NCBI GenBank assembly: GCA_913062605.1
Contig: CAJXWQ010000023.1
Span: 1 to 32,714, forward strand
Origin: an uncultured Cellvibrionales bacterium
GTDB taxonomy: Bacteria; Pseudomonadota; Gammaproteobacteria; Pseudomonadales; Porticoccaceae
Length of the DNA: 32,714 nucleotides
Reading direction: 5' to 3'
Below the pieces are notes generated by a model that saw only the letters and a program-made list of their open reading frames with translations, had not been told where the DNA came from and did not search any database. A program made the position numbers and the translations under genes. Shown piece after piece: positions 8,701 to 18,410 of the stretch. The first letter of the stretch is position 1; each line of letters opens with the position of its first letter.

Positions 8701-9509
8701 ACATGGGTATTGCTAGAAAGGAATAGTTGCTCAAAATTATTAGAGGTAACCTCAGCGACCTCCTCAAAAGAAATACCTTTGATCTCGGCCACGGCTTTAG
8801 CCACTTCTACGACATACTGAGGTTCGTTCTGCTTCCCCCTGTGAGGCATAGGGGTAAGCCAGGGAGCATCTGTTTCCACCAGCATACGCTCCAGTGGTAC
8901 CTTTTTAACTACCTCACGAAGAGCTGATGCATTGCGAAACGTGATAATGCCTGAAAAAGAAAGGAAGAAATTGAGGTCCATCGCATCCCTAGCCATCTCC
9001 CAGGTTTCAGTGAAACAATGAATCACACCGGACGATTGTGCATCGGCATACTCCCTCAAGGTTAACAGGGTTTCCTCACGAGCCTCACGGGTATGTACGA
9101 TGGCGGGCTTGCTCAATTGACTGGCAGCTTTCAGGTGACGAATAAAGCTTTCTTGCTGCCAGTCTGCAGAGTCCGACCCATAGTAGTTATCCAAGCCTGT
9201 TTCACCAATGGCAACAACCCCTGGTTGGCGACCCAGTTCAACAAGCTCAGAAATTTCAGGAATAGCTGGGCGAGATTTCTGAAGCGGATGCACCCCTACA
9301 GATACCTGCACACTGGGATACTCAGCGGCCAGTTCGATCAACTTTTTTGATGACGCTAGATCCACACCCACACTTAAAAAGCGGCCAACACCTCGATTGT
9401 GAGCAGTTTGCAACAAATCGGTGAGAGATTGTTGATAATCAGCCAAATCCAGATGATCTAGATGACAATGGGAGTCCACCAGCACAGTTGGGTATGCCTT
9501 GTTTGTCAT
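8694..9509 (-). CDS. ycfH: TatD-family metal-dependent hydrolase YcfH
   Basis: A 271-residue TIM-barrel metallohydrolase of the TatD family (DNase-like in tested members). Metal-binding motifs are visible in order: DSHCHLDH near the N-terminus, SVGVHP, GETGLDNYY, VHTREA, VIHCFTETWE, and ETDAPWLTPMPHRGKQNEP near the C-terminus. ATG at 9509. It is the last gene of the pabC–mltG–tmk–holB–pilZ–ycfH series, a position held by ycfH in E. coli and by a TatD-family gene after pilZ in Pseudomonas. The gap from pilZ is 55 bp. Its true cellular substrate is not settled for this subfamily. Confidence 0.93.
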   Translation of the reverse strand: MTNKAYPTVLVDSHCHLDHLDLADYQQSLTDLLQTAHNRGVGRFLSVGVDLASSKKLIELAAEYPSVQVSVGVHPLQKSRPAIPEISELVELGRQPGVVAIGETGLDNYYGSDSADWQQESFIRHLKAASQLSKPAIVHTREAREETLLTLREYADAQSSGVIHCFTETWEMARDAMDLNFFLSFSGIITFRNASALREVVKKVPLERMLVETDAPWLTPMPHRGKQNEPQYVVEVAKAVAEIKGISFEEVAEVTSNNFEQLFLSSNTHVA

Positions 9510-9564
9510 GAGGTGAGTGCTAAAGAGTTACTGAAGAAAACATAGAAAGGGACGTTTGAACCGG

Positions 9565-9924
9565 TTACATCGTGTTAGTGGGCTTATCGGATTCCATCAA
9601 TCCTGCCAGATATGTTTCAAACTTGCCCTGCATTTCGGCATGCTTGTCATTGAGCTGAATACCAACACCCTCCCGGCGGTTACCTCCGGCCCCCTTTGGG
9701 GTTATCCAGACAACCTTACCAGTAAGAGGAATACGATCTGGCTCACCCATCAAATCAAGCAGGATAAAGACTTCATCACCCAACATGTAGGTTTTACGGG
9801 TGGCAATGAACAGCCCACCATTTTGAACAAAAGGCATGTAAATGGCGTAAAGGGCCTGTTGATCCTTAATAGTAAGGTTCAGAATCCCATTTCTAACACC
9901 GCCGCCAAACATATCCATATTCAT
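9565..9924 (-). CDS. pilZ: PilZ-type protein for type IV pilus biogenesis
   Basis: A 119-residue protein closely resembling Pseudomonas aeruginosa PilZ. Shared stretches include RNGILNLTIKD, LYAIYMPFVQNGGLFI, GKVVWITPKGAGGNR and the C-terminal ESDKPTNTM. P. aeruginosa PilZ is needed for assembly of type IV pili. The canonical c-di-GMP-binding motifs of the PilZ domain (RxxxR and D/NxSxxG) are missing, as in the founding PilZ, so it probably does not bind c-di-GMP. Its place between holB and a tatD-like gene is the Pseudomonas order. There are three nearby ATG codons (9924, 9918, 9912) and no strong Shine-Dalgarno to choose between them; the first is used. Confidence 0.95.
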   Translation of the reverse strand: MNMDMFGGGVRNGILNLTIKDQQALYAIYMPFVQNGGLFIATRKTYMLGDEVFILLDLMGEPDRIPLTGKVVWITPKGAGGNRREGVGIQLNDKHAEMQGKFETYLAGLMESDKPTNTM

Positions 9925-10031
9925 ACATAATCCAATCTATTAGCGCGTAGTGTACTATAGCAAAGCCCGCATCATCCAGCGTATAACGGCCACTAAGCAC
10001 AGAATACCCTTTCTGCCGAACTACACTTAAA

Positions 10032-11638
<1,607 letters not shown>

Positions 11639-11645
11639 TTATGGT

Positions 11646-12707
11646 CTACTTGTCCTGACTAGAGTCGTTCGGGCTTGAGCGGTAATTTGAACGCCGCTGT
11701 AATTGATATCGTCGCACTGCTTGCAAATGTTCTTCAAGTGATGCGGAAAAATAATGGCTGCCGTCTCCCTTAGCAACAAAGTACAGGGCATCACCCTCAG
11801 CAGGGTGTAGCGTTGCATGAATCGCCTCACGCCCTGGCATGGCGATGGGCGTTGGCGGCAACCCTTTAATCAGATAGGTGTTGTAGGGTGTTTCCTGCTT
11901 CAAATGGCGGCGGGTAATATTACCCTGATATTGATCGCCCAAACCATAAATGACTGTTGGGTCTGTCTGCAACCTCATTCCCTTCTTCAAACGCCTGACA
12001 AATACACCGGCTATTTGACTTCGCTCCGACCCAACACCCGTTTCTTTTTCAACAATCGAGGCCAATGTTAGTGCTTCATAGGGAGACTTGTAAGGTAAGC
12101 CATCCTCTCGAGATTCCCACTCATCATCAAGTACTTCCTGCATACGCGCATATGCACGCAATAAGAGATCACTATCAGTATCAGCGGCACTGTAACTGTA
12201 GGTATCGGGAAAGAACCATCCCTCCGGGTGATCAATACCAAGCCCCAGTTGTTCCAATAACACCTGTGTAGTTAGCCCACCTAATGATTGAGCAAGTTTT
12301 GGTTGCCCGGAAATCAGTGACAACCATTCTTTGAAACTCAGCCCTTCAGGAAAAGTAATCTGATAATAAACCACCTTTCCTGACATCAACCGCTCAAGCA
12401 GTGTTCTCGGCGTATCACCGGCATCCAATTGATACTCACCCACTCTAATACTTGTTTGCCTGGTCAGTCGAGCATAGGCAGTAAATAATGCAGGCTGTTT
12501 GAGTATGCCTTGATCTGCAAGCTGGCGAGCTACTTTTGTCAAACTGCTGCCGCTTTCCACTTCGATAACCCAAGGTTCATCGGCACCGGATAAAGGCTTA
12601 TCCAGATAGCCGTTCAGATACCAATAGCCCGCGGTTATCCCTAGCGTCACAAAAACAAGACTTAACAGCAACCACCGCAGAATCAATCTAAGCATCAACC
12701 GAAGCAT
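11646..12707 (-). CDS. mltG: Endolytic murein transglycosylase MltG
   Basis: Inner-membrane lytic transglycosylase that cuts nascent peptidoglycan strands and is thought to set glycan length. It has an N-terminal anchor (about residues 8–30), a LysM-like region (about 48–110), and the YceG domain with the catalytic segment LASIVEKETG (Glu near 220–222). LQTDPTVIYGLG and YNTYLIKGLPPTPIAMPG follow, with FVAKGDGSHYF near the end. Length 353 aa. The ATG at 12707 overlaps pabC by 13 bp. A second ATG at 12695 forms a TGATG junction with the pabC stop and could equally be the start; it would drop four residues (MLRL), part of a duplicated MLRL-MLRL. Confidence 0.95.
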   Translation of the reverse strand: MLRLMLRLILRWLLLSLVFVTLGITAGYWYLNGYLDKPLSGADEPWVIEVESGSSLTKVARQLADQGILKQPALFTAYARLTRQTSIRVGEYQLDAGDTPRTLLERLMSGKVVYYQITFPEGLSFKEWLSLISGQPKLAQSLGGLTTQVLLEQLGLGIDHPEGWFFPDTYSYSAADTDSDLLLRAYARMQEVLDDEWESREDGLPYKSPYEALTLASIVEKETGVGSERSQIAGVFVRRLKKGMRLQTDPTVIYGLGDQYQGNITRRHLKQETPYNTYLIKGLPPTPIAMPGREAIHATLHPAEGDALYFVAKGDGSHYFSASLEEHLQAVRRYQLQRRSNYRSSPNDSSQDK

Positions 12708-13537
12708 GATAATGCCCGCTGTAACTCTGTCTGAATCTGCTTTGTTCTTTCACCTACAATCCAACTAGCACGGTTCTCCAAAGACACTACAGGCCAGGCC
12801 CCCATCACCGAATTACAGACAAACAGCTCATTCACTGACAATAGCGCCTCAAAAGAAATAGTCTTTACTTGAACAGGTATAGATAACCTAGGCAGTAGAT
12901 CATCCAACAGATACTGCCGCATGACGCCGGCCACACCACATTGATCCAAAGATGGAGTCCACCATTTTCCTGCATGGCAGTAAAACAAGTTACTACTAAC
13001 ACCCTCTACGGCATTACCTTGCTGATCCAGCATCAAGCCTTCAGGGTAGTCATCCCCCCATTCAGATCGAGCTAAAACCTGATCCAGTCGATTAAGGTGC
13101 TTAATACCTGCCAGATTTGGAGAGCTTGGTAATCGATGCTGACAAAGCTTTAGGGAAACACCTTGCTGCCAGTGTTCAAGGGGGTATGAGGGCAATGGAA
13201 ACCACTGCAATAGGTAATTGGGCGATGATGAGGCGTCAACACGATAACCCCTACCCCCGCTTCCGGCTGTGACGATAATTTTCAATACGCCATTAGCAGG
13301 ACAGGCACCCAGAAGTTGATCACAGTATTGATCGAGCAGTTGCTCATCGATGGGAATGCCCAAGCGGGCAGCACCGCTGCTTAAGCGAGAAAGGTGGTAG
13401 CGCCAAAGAGGTGCGATACCACTGGTCAGCCTGATGGTCTCAAACAACCCATGACCGTAGCAAAAACCACGATCCTTGGCGGACACTGAATCGGCTAACT
13501 CGCCGTTCAAAAAACATATGTATTCCGCACTATTCAT
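12695..13537 (-). CDS. pabC: Aminodeoxychorismate lyase
   Basis: PLP-dependent class IV aminotransferase-fold enzyme that releases pyruvate from 4-amino-4-deoxychorismate to give p-aminobenzoate for folate. Visible motifs are DRGFCYGHGLFET (about residues 22–34), GSGGRGYR, the PLP lysine in GIKHLNRLDQVLAR (Lys146), and EGVSSNLF with its phosphate-binding serines. Length 280 aa; ATG at 13537. It is normally preceded by fabF in this gene cluster, but here the acpP terminator lies directly upstream and there is no room for another gene. Confidence 0.93.
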   Translation of the reverse strand: MNSAEYICFLNGELADSVSAKDRGFCYGHGLFETIRLTSGIAPLWRYHLSRLSSGAARLGIPIDEQLLDQYCDQLLGACPANGVLKIIVTAGSGGRGYRVDASSSPNYLLQWFPLPSYPLEHWQQGVSLKLCQHRLPSSPNLAGIKHLNRLDQVLARSEWGDDYPEGLMLDQQGNAVEGVSSNLFYCHAGKWWTPSLDQCGVAGVMRQYLLDDLLPRLSIPVQVKTISFEALLSVNELFVCNSVMGAWPVVSLENRASWIVGERTKQIQTELQRALSCFG

Positions 13538-13618
13538 AGCACTACTTATGACACCAATTCATGGCACAAGATTAAACCAAATATAAGGGGAAGATTCAGG
13601 TATAAAAAGTTCAGACAT

Positions 13619-13645
13619 AAAAAAGGCCGCTCGACATGAGCGGCC
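13619..13645 (-). terminator. Intrinsic terminator of the yceD–acpP operon
   Basis: On the minus strand the sequence reads GGCCGCTC, a 5-base loop, GAGCGGCC, then six T's. This perfect 8-bp GC-rich stem with a T-tract begins 26 bases after the acpP stop. It separates the fatty-acid genes from pabC. Confidence 0.93.
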
Positions 13646-13671
13646 TCTTCGAATCAACAACCTATCAGCAA

Positions 13672-13923
<252 letters not shown>

Positions 13924-14023
13924 CTATATCGTATAAAGTAATCTGCCGCCCGGTTCTTACTACCCACCCCGCAACAAAAATTCTTATTATTGACTCACCG
14001 TCAGGCGCGCATTTTACCTTGAA

Positions 14024-14052
14024 ATAACAGCCTGTGTAACCGCTTTCGTCAA
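14024..14052 (-). promoter_or_regulatory. Candidate sigma-70 promoter for acpP
   Basis: On the minus strand TTGACG (14052–14047) and TGTTAT (14029–14024) are separated by 17 bases. This would give a leader of about 110 nt before acpP. Similar internal acpP promoters are known in other gammaproteobacteria. The −10 matches consensus at only four of six positions. Confidence 0.4.
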
Positions 14053-14082
14053 AATCATTATTTAATCTTTAAAATCAATCTG

Positions 14083-14826
14083 TTAGGACATATACATGCC
14101 GCCATTCACATGAATATTCTCACCCGTAATATAGGCGCCACTGTCACCAGCAAGGAAATCTACCACTGCTGAAATCTCCTCCGGTTGACCCAGACGACCC
14201 AGTGGAACTTGAGACAAAATCTGGTCTCTATTTGCATCAGGTAACTCTTTTGTCATATCGGTATCAATGAACCCTGGCGATACTGCATTCACCGTAATAT
14301 TACGTGGGCCAAGCTCCTTCGCCAGGGAACGAGTAAAACCACCCACGCCGGCTTTGGTGGCACAGTAGTTAGTCTGCCCGGCATTTCCCATGGCACCCAC
14401 CACTGAACTGATATTAATAATTCGACCCCAACGAGCCTTTGTCATGCCACGTACACAGGCCTTGGAAAGACGGTAGATCGAGTTAAGGTTAGTATCAATG
14501 ACATCAAACCACTCATCATCCTTCATGCGCATCAGAATGTTATCTTTGGTGATCCCCGCGTTATTAACCAGAATAAGGGGAGCACCAAATTCATCACGAA
14601 CAGCTGCCATCAAGGCATCAATGGACTCTTGGCTGGCAACATCAAGCACCATGCCTTTACCTTTGATACCTTGCACGGCGAAATGAGCACTGATTTTTTC
14701 AGCACCAGCTTCCGATGTTGCGGTACCAATGACCGTCACACCCTTCTCACCAAGGCTCATCGCAATGGCAGCACCAATACCTCTACTGGCACCTGTTACC
14801 AGTGCCACTTTATCCTGCATGCTCAT
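14083..14826 (-). CDS. fabG: 3-oxoacyl-[acyl-carrier-protein] reductase FabG
   Basis: NADPH-dependent short-chain dehydrogenase that reduces 3-ketoacyl-ACP in each elongation cycle. It has the Rossmann motif TGASRGIG (residues 11–18), NNAG (88–91), and the catalytic triad Ser141, Tyr154 and Lys158 in the NYCATK context. The PGFIDTDMT segment and the C-terminal ITGENIHVNGGMYM are also typical. The start is ATG at 14826, with AGGAG six bases upstream, giving 247 aa; a TTG two codons earlier has poorer spacing. It lies between fabD (50-bp gap) and acpP. Confidence 0.97.
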   Translation of the reverse strand: MSMQDKVALVTGASRGIGAAIAMSLGEKGVTVIGTATSEAGAEKISAHFAVQGIKGKGMVLDVASQESIDALMAAVRDEFGAPLILVNNAGITKDNILMRMKDDEWFDVIDTNLNSIYRLSKACVRGMTKARWGRIINISSVVGAMGNAGQTNYCATKAGVGGFTRSLAKELGPRNITVNAVSPGFIDTDMTKELPDANRDQILSQVPLGRLGQPEEISAVVDFLAGDSGAYITGENIHVNGGMYMS

Positions 14827-14876
14827 AATCAACTCCTAATTATTATTCTCGAACGCTTTGTTTTTTGAACAAGGAA

Positions 14877-15812
14877 TTAAACCTCTGACAAGGCTTTTTC
14901 CAGAGAAATGGGGTCTTCACTGGCATATGCATTCAAAGAGCGTTCAATGCGCTTGCACAGCCCACTCAGCACCTTACCGGCACCACATTCAACCACCGTA
15001 TCAATACCGCTATCCGTCAATGTCTTCACACAATCGACCCAAAGTACCGGACTACATATTTGCTCAATCATCAACTGCTTGATGCGTTCCGGATCACTTT
15101 CCGTTTGGGCATTCACATTATGTACCACCAAAGTCTCCGATGCGGAAAACTCCGTAGCCATAATTTCACTTGCCAGCCTGTCCGCAGCTGGCTGCATAAG
15201 GTTTGTATGGAAAGGAGCACTAACGGGTAATGGTAAAGCCCGTTTAGCGCCAGCTTCTTTGCAACCATTAATAGCACGATCCACTGCGGTGGCGTTGCCT
15301 GCGATCACCACTTGTCCCGGGGAATTAAAATTCACTGCGGCCACTTCTTCACCTTGGCAAGCATCGGCACAAATAGACTTAACCACATCATCGTCCAGAC
15401 CAATAATGGCCGCCATGGCTCCTTCGCCAGCCGGCACAGCCTCCTGCATATAAGAACCACGGTTACGCACGAGGCGAACTGCATCCTTAAAATCAACGAC
15501 ACCAGCACAAACTAAGGCAGACCACTCCCCCAGACTATGACCAGCCATTAATACTGGCTGCGCACCGCCCTCTTGTTGCCAAACACGCCATACCGCCACA
15601 CTGGCGGTAAGCAACAGTGGCTGAGTGCGTTCAGTAAGGGTGATATCTTCTTGAGAACCGCTTTGGACTAAATCCCACAGGTCATACCCCAGCACTTCAG
15701 ATGCCTCTGCAAAGGTATCAGTGACGATGCCATATTGCTCTGCTAATTCTGAGAGCATGCCAATTTTTTGAGAACCCTGACCAGGGAATACAAATGCAAG
15801 ATTATTCGTCAT
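14877..15812 (-). CDS. fabD: Malonyl-CoA:ACP transacylase FabD
   Basis: Transfers malonate from CoA to ACP to supply elongation units. It has FVFPGQGSQ at the N-terminus (about residues 7–15), the nucleophile Ser93 in GHSLGEW, Arg118 in the RNRGSYMQ segment, and the catalytic His202 in APFHTNL. Length 311 aa. Its ATG overlaps the end of plsX by 11 bp, so the two are probably translationally coupled. No fabH lies between plsX and fabD, in contrast to E. coli and as in Pseudomonas. Confidence 0.97.
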   Translation of the reverse strand: MTNNLAFVFPGQGSQKIGMLSELAEQYGIVTDTFAEASEVLGYDLWDLVQSGSQEDITLTERTQPLLLTASVAVWRVWQQEGGAQPVLMAGHSLGEWSALVCAGVVDFKDAVRLVRNRGSYMQEAVPAGEGAMAAIIGLDDDVVKSICADACQGEEVAAVNFNSPGQVVIAGNATAVDRAINGCKEAGAKRALPLPVSAPFHTNLMQPAADRLASEIMATEFSASETLVVHNVNAQTESDPERIKQLMIEQICSPVLWVDCVKTLTDSGIDTVVECGAGKVLSGLCKRIERSLNAYASEDPISLEKALSEV

Positions 15813-16842
15813 CAGATACCTCTTGTTGATTATTCTTTTGAGTCAATAGCGCCTCAATGAGAGAGGGCAAATCACGCTGTGCTTCATGGGCCGCAACGGC
15901 CACAGCACGAGCAAAGCCTGTTTCAATAGCACTACCGTGGCTCTTCACCACCACTCCGCGTAACCCCAATAAACTGGCGCCATTGTATTGAGCGGGATCC
16001 ATCTGCCGTTGCAACCGCTTTAGAGCGGGCCGAGCTAGCAAGGCTCCCAGCATGGCAAGGAAATTCTCCGACAACGCCTGCTTTAACGAACCCTGAATCA
16101 TTTTAGCGACGCCTTCACCTGTTTTTAAGGCGACGTTGCCGCTAAAACCATCACAAACCACAATCTCGGCAGCACCCTGAAATAGAGTATCCCCCTCAAC
16201 AAAACCTATATATTGAATATCATTATCAGCTTTAAACAACTCTGCCGCGTCAAGAATCTCTTGTCGTCCTTTTATCTCCTCCACACCAATATTGAGCAGA
16301 CCAACCGTAGGCGACTGATTATCGTCAATAGTAGACGCAACTAACGAGGCCATCAGACCAAACTGGTAGAGTTGTTGTGCTGAACACTCTAGATTGGCCC
16401 CAAGGTCCAGCAAATAGGTAAAACCAGAACCCGTAGGCACCTTAGTACAGATGGCTGGACGGCTAATACCCGTCAGGGTTCGCAACTGAAATAGAGACAT
16501 AGCCATCAGTGCGCCCGTATTACCCGCACTAACGCATGCCTGAGCTTGCCCATCAGCCACTAGCTGTAGAGCTTGCCACATAGATGAGTCACGTTGATGA
16601 CGGATCGTCGATGAAGGTTTTTCATTCATCGAGACGGATTGAGTGCAGTGCTGGATACGAAACCGATCTGTGTCAACATCATCAACACGATCTATTTCAT
16701 CTTGGATTTGTTGAGCGTCGCCAAGTAACACAGCATGTAAGTCTGGAGACTGGCGGAGAATATTGAGGGTCGAGGGTACCGTGATGCGGGGACCGAAATC
16801 CCCACCCATGGTGTCAATGGCAAGACAAAGAGGGTCGGCCAA
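15802..16842 (-). CDS. plsX: Phosphate acyltransferase PlsX
   Basis: Makes acyl-phosphate from acyl-ACP for the PlsY route into phosphatidic acid, as a peripheral membrane enzyme. Family landmarks are AIDTMGGDFGPR near the N-terminus, SAGNTGALMA, LLDLGANLEC, VGLLNIGVEEIKG, VCDGFSGNVALKT, and GLRGVVVKSHGSA. Length 346 aa. The start is TTG at 16842; no ATG or GTG gives a complete N-terminus and no clear Shine-Dalgarno is present, so initiation may depend on coupling to rpmF 28 bp upstream. Confidence 0.95.
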   Translation of the reverse strand: MADPLCLAIDTMGGDFGPRITVPSTLNILRQSPDLHAVLLGDAQQIQDEIDRVDDVDTDRFRIQHCTQSVSMNEKPSSTIRHQRDSSMWQALQLVADGQAQACVSAGNTGALMAMSLFQLRTLTGISRPAICTKVPTGSGFTYLLDLGANLECSAQQLYQFGLMASLVASTIDDNQSPTVGLLNIGVEEIKGRQEILDAAELFKADNDIQYIGFVEGDTLFQGAAEIVVCDGFSGNVALKTGEGVAKMIQGSLKQALSENFLAMLGALLARPALKRLQRQMDPAQYNGASLLGLRGVVVKSHGSAIETGFARAVAVAAHEAQRDLPSLIEALLTQKNNQQEVSDDE

Positions 16843-16870
16843 AGATAAATACTATCAGTCGAAAGAAACT

Positions 16871-17050
16871 TTAGTCTTCAGCGACTTCAACCACTTTCTT
16901 ACCGCGGTAGAAACCGTCAGCAGAAACGTGGTGACGGTGATGTTTTTCACCGCTAACTGGATCGGTAGACAATGTTGGCCCACTCAGCGCATCGTGCGAA
17001 CGACGCATGCCACGCCTAGAACGGGTTTTTCGGCTCTTTTGTACGGCCAT
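16871..17050 (-). CDS. rpmF: 50S ribosomal protein L32
   Basis: A 59-residue protein beginning [20 protein letters not shown] and ending VEVAED, matching bacterial L32 along its length, including [22 protein letters not shown]. It is the zinc-free form, with no cysteines, as in pseudomonads. ATG at 17050 is preceded by AGGAGT. It sits between yceD (25-bp gap) and plsX (28-bp gap), the conserved order that links ribosome and lipid production. Confidence 0.98.
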   Translation of the reverse strand: MAVQKSRKTRSRRGMRRSHDALSGPTLSTDPVSGEKHHRHHVSADGFYRGKKVVEVAED

Positions 17051-17075
17051 GTGTTACTCCTGATAAAACTGTCTG

Positions 17076-17630
17076 TTAATTGTCAGAGCCACTATCTTTT
17101 AGTTGCTCGCTTGTTAGTTGCGCCAAAACACCAAAAGGGTTTTCTTCCGCCACATCCCCCAAACCTTCACCAGTTGAGTAGCTTGCAGCGGTATTGCACT
17201 GATCTTCCGGGTGGTACATTACAAATGGCAGAGCCAATAGTAGCTCATCCTCCACCAAAGCAGTGATATCTCCTGCCTCATCCTCCACAATCCACGGGTC
17301 TAAATTCCGAGGTAGTAACTTCGCCTTCTCCTCAGACCAGACGATACAGAGTGCCATCTCAACTGCCAGTGACAGCTTCATAGGTTCAAGGCAACGCTGA
17401 CAGGCCATTAAGACCGTGGTTGATGCACTTCCTCTGACCACCTTTCGGCCCTGCTCAGCTGTGTCAAAAATCAAGTTCGCCATAATCGGCTCACTGATTT
17501 CAACCACTGCTTCGGAAAGCCTCAAACACAAATCAGGATTAATCTCACCCGTCAGTGTCACGCCCTGATTCACTAAGCGCCGAGGGTCAATCACCTGCGG
17601 CAAAATGTTTCTCTGAGGGGGTGTCAACAT
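17076..17630 (-). CDS. yceD: YceD/DUF177 family protein (23S rRNA accumulation protein)
   Basis: A 184-residue DUF177 protein. Members are needed for normal 23S rRNA accumulation and are almost always encoded next to rpmF. It has the N-terminal VIDPRRLVNQGVTLTGE segment, the conserved MACQRCLEPM cysteine pair, and ITALVEDELLLALPFVMYHP, ending NPFGVLAQLTSEQ. The start is ATG at 17630; the reading frame stays open a further 59 codons upstream, but that part contains the promoter and shows no family similarity. The best promoter ends only 9 bases before this ATG and no Shine-Dalgarno is present, so the mRNA is probably leaderless or nearly so. Confidence 0.93.
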   Translation of the reverse strand: MLTPPQRNILPQVIDPRRLVNQGVTLTGEINPDLCLRLSEAVVEISEPIMANLIFDTAEQGRKVVRGSASTTVLMACQRCLEPMKLSLAVEMALCIVWSEEKAKLLPRNLDPWIVEDEAGDITALVEDELLLALPFVMYHPEDQCNTAASYSTGEGLGDVAEENPFGVLAQLTSEQLKDSGSDN

Positions 17631-17639
17631 AGGCGCGCC

Positions 17640-17668
17640 ATAATAGTGATATGACCTTGATCTGTCAA
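17640..17668 (-). promoter_or_regulatory. Strong sigma-70 promoter for yceD–rpmF–plsX–fab genes with GC-rich discriminator
   Basis: On the minus strand, TTGACA (17668–17663), a 17-base spacer, and TATTAT (17645–17640) give an almost perfect promoter. It is followed by GGCGCGCC and then the yceD ATG at 17630. The GC-only discriminator is typical of stringently controlled promoters (repressed by ppGpp/DksA), which fits an operon starting with ribosome-linked genes. The start point would fall between about 17634 and 17630. Confidence 0.8.
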
Positions 17669-17729
17669 AGAAAAATTCCCGGAAATACAGGCTTTCAGAA
17701 CAATTTCCAAGCCACCAGACAAACCCATA

Positions 17730-17735
17730 TATAAT
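17730..17735 (+). promoter_or_regulatory. Candidate −10 element for yceF
   Basis: A perfect TATAAT lies 72 bases upstream of the yceF ATG in the divergent gap, but no good −35 is found at 16–18 bases. An inverted repeat TTGGCT/AGCCAA (17739–17744, 17761–17766) would fall at the start of the transcript. Confidence 0.3.
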
Positions 17736-17807
17736 ACCTTGGCTATTGTTCACGCCAGACAGCCAAATAACACCTAACCACCCATGAGATAACACAAGGG
17801 GCAACAC

Positions 17808-18377
17808 ATGCCAAAACTGGTTCTGGCTTCTTCTTCTCCCTATCGGCGCGCCCTACTTGATCGCCTACAGCACCCATTCGAATGGGTTTCTCCCGATATT
17901 GATGAAAGCCCAACACAAGGAGAGTTACCAGAACATCTCGTAAAACGTCTATCTGAGGCCAAAGCCAAAGTATTGGCCGCCTCGCACCCCAACCACCTGA
18001 TTATTGGCTCTGACCAAGTAGCAGTTTTCGAAGGAGGCACTCTTACCAAGCCGGGAAACTATGATGCAGCATTTCAACAACTGCGGTCACAATCTGGCTC
18101 ACGTATAACCTTTCTCACTGGTGTAGCACTTCTGAACAGCGGAACAGGCTATCTAGATGTTGACATTGTCTCTACTGATGTCGTTTTTCGGCAGCTCAGT
18201 GATGAAGAAATTGCAGATTACCTAACAAAGGAGGCGCCCTACGATTGTGCAGGCAGCTTCAAAAGTGAAGGCCTTGGTATTACTCTATTTGAAGGTATCT
18301 TCGGCAATGACCCAACAGCATTGGTTGGGTTACCACTCATAAGGCTGAGCCAAATGCTGCGCCAAAATAAACTATAA
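17808..18377 (+). CDS. yceF: Maf-like nucleotide pyrophosphatase YceF (7-methyl-GTP pyrophosphatase)
   Basis: House-cleaning pyrophosphatase of the Maf fold. It follows E. coli YceF closely: MPKLVLASSSPYRRALLDRL, then PDIDESP, HLIIGSDQVAV (catalytic Asp), APYDCAGSFKSEGLGITLFE, and NDPTALVGLPLI. The YceF subfamily prefers m7GTP. Length 189 aa. ATG at 17808 has AAGGGG upstream. It is divergent from yceD, as in the E. coli neighbourhood, and convergent with the HAD gene; only 33 AT-rich bases with no clear terminator separate the two ends. Confidence 0.95.
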   Translation: MPKLVLASSSPYRRALLDRLQHPFEWVSPDIDESPTQGELPEHLVKRLSEAKAKVLAASHPNHLIIGSDQVAVFEGGTLTKPGNYDAAFQQLRSQSGSRITFLTGVALLNSGTGYLDVDIVSTDVVFRQLSDEEIADYLTKEAPYDCAGSFKSEGLGITLFEGIFGNDPTALVGLPLIRLSQMLRQNKL

Positions 18378-18410
18378 TTAACATTAATAAATACTTATAT
18401 CTAATTGTTT

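Noticed and set aside
17631-17807. Upstream extension of yceD by 59 codons
   Set aside because: The extension contains the near-consensus promoter and shows no DUF177 similarity; the family N-terminus begins just after the ATG at 17630.
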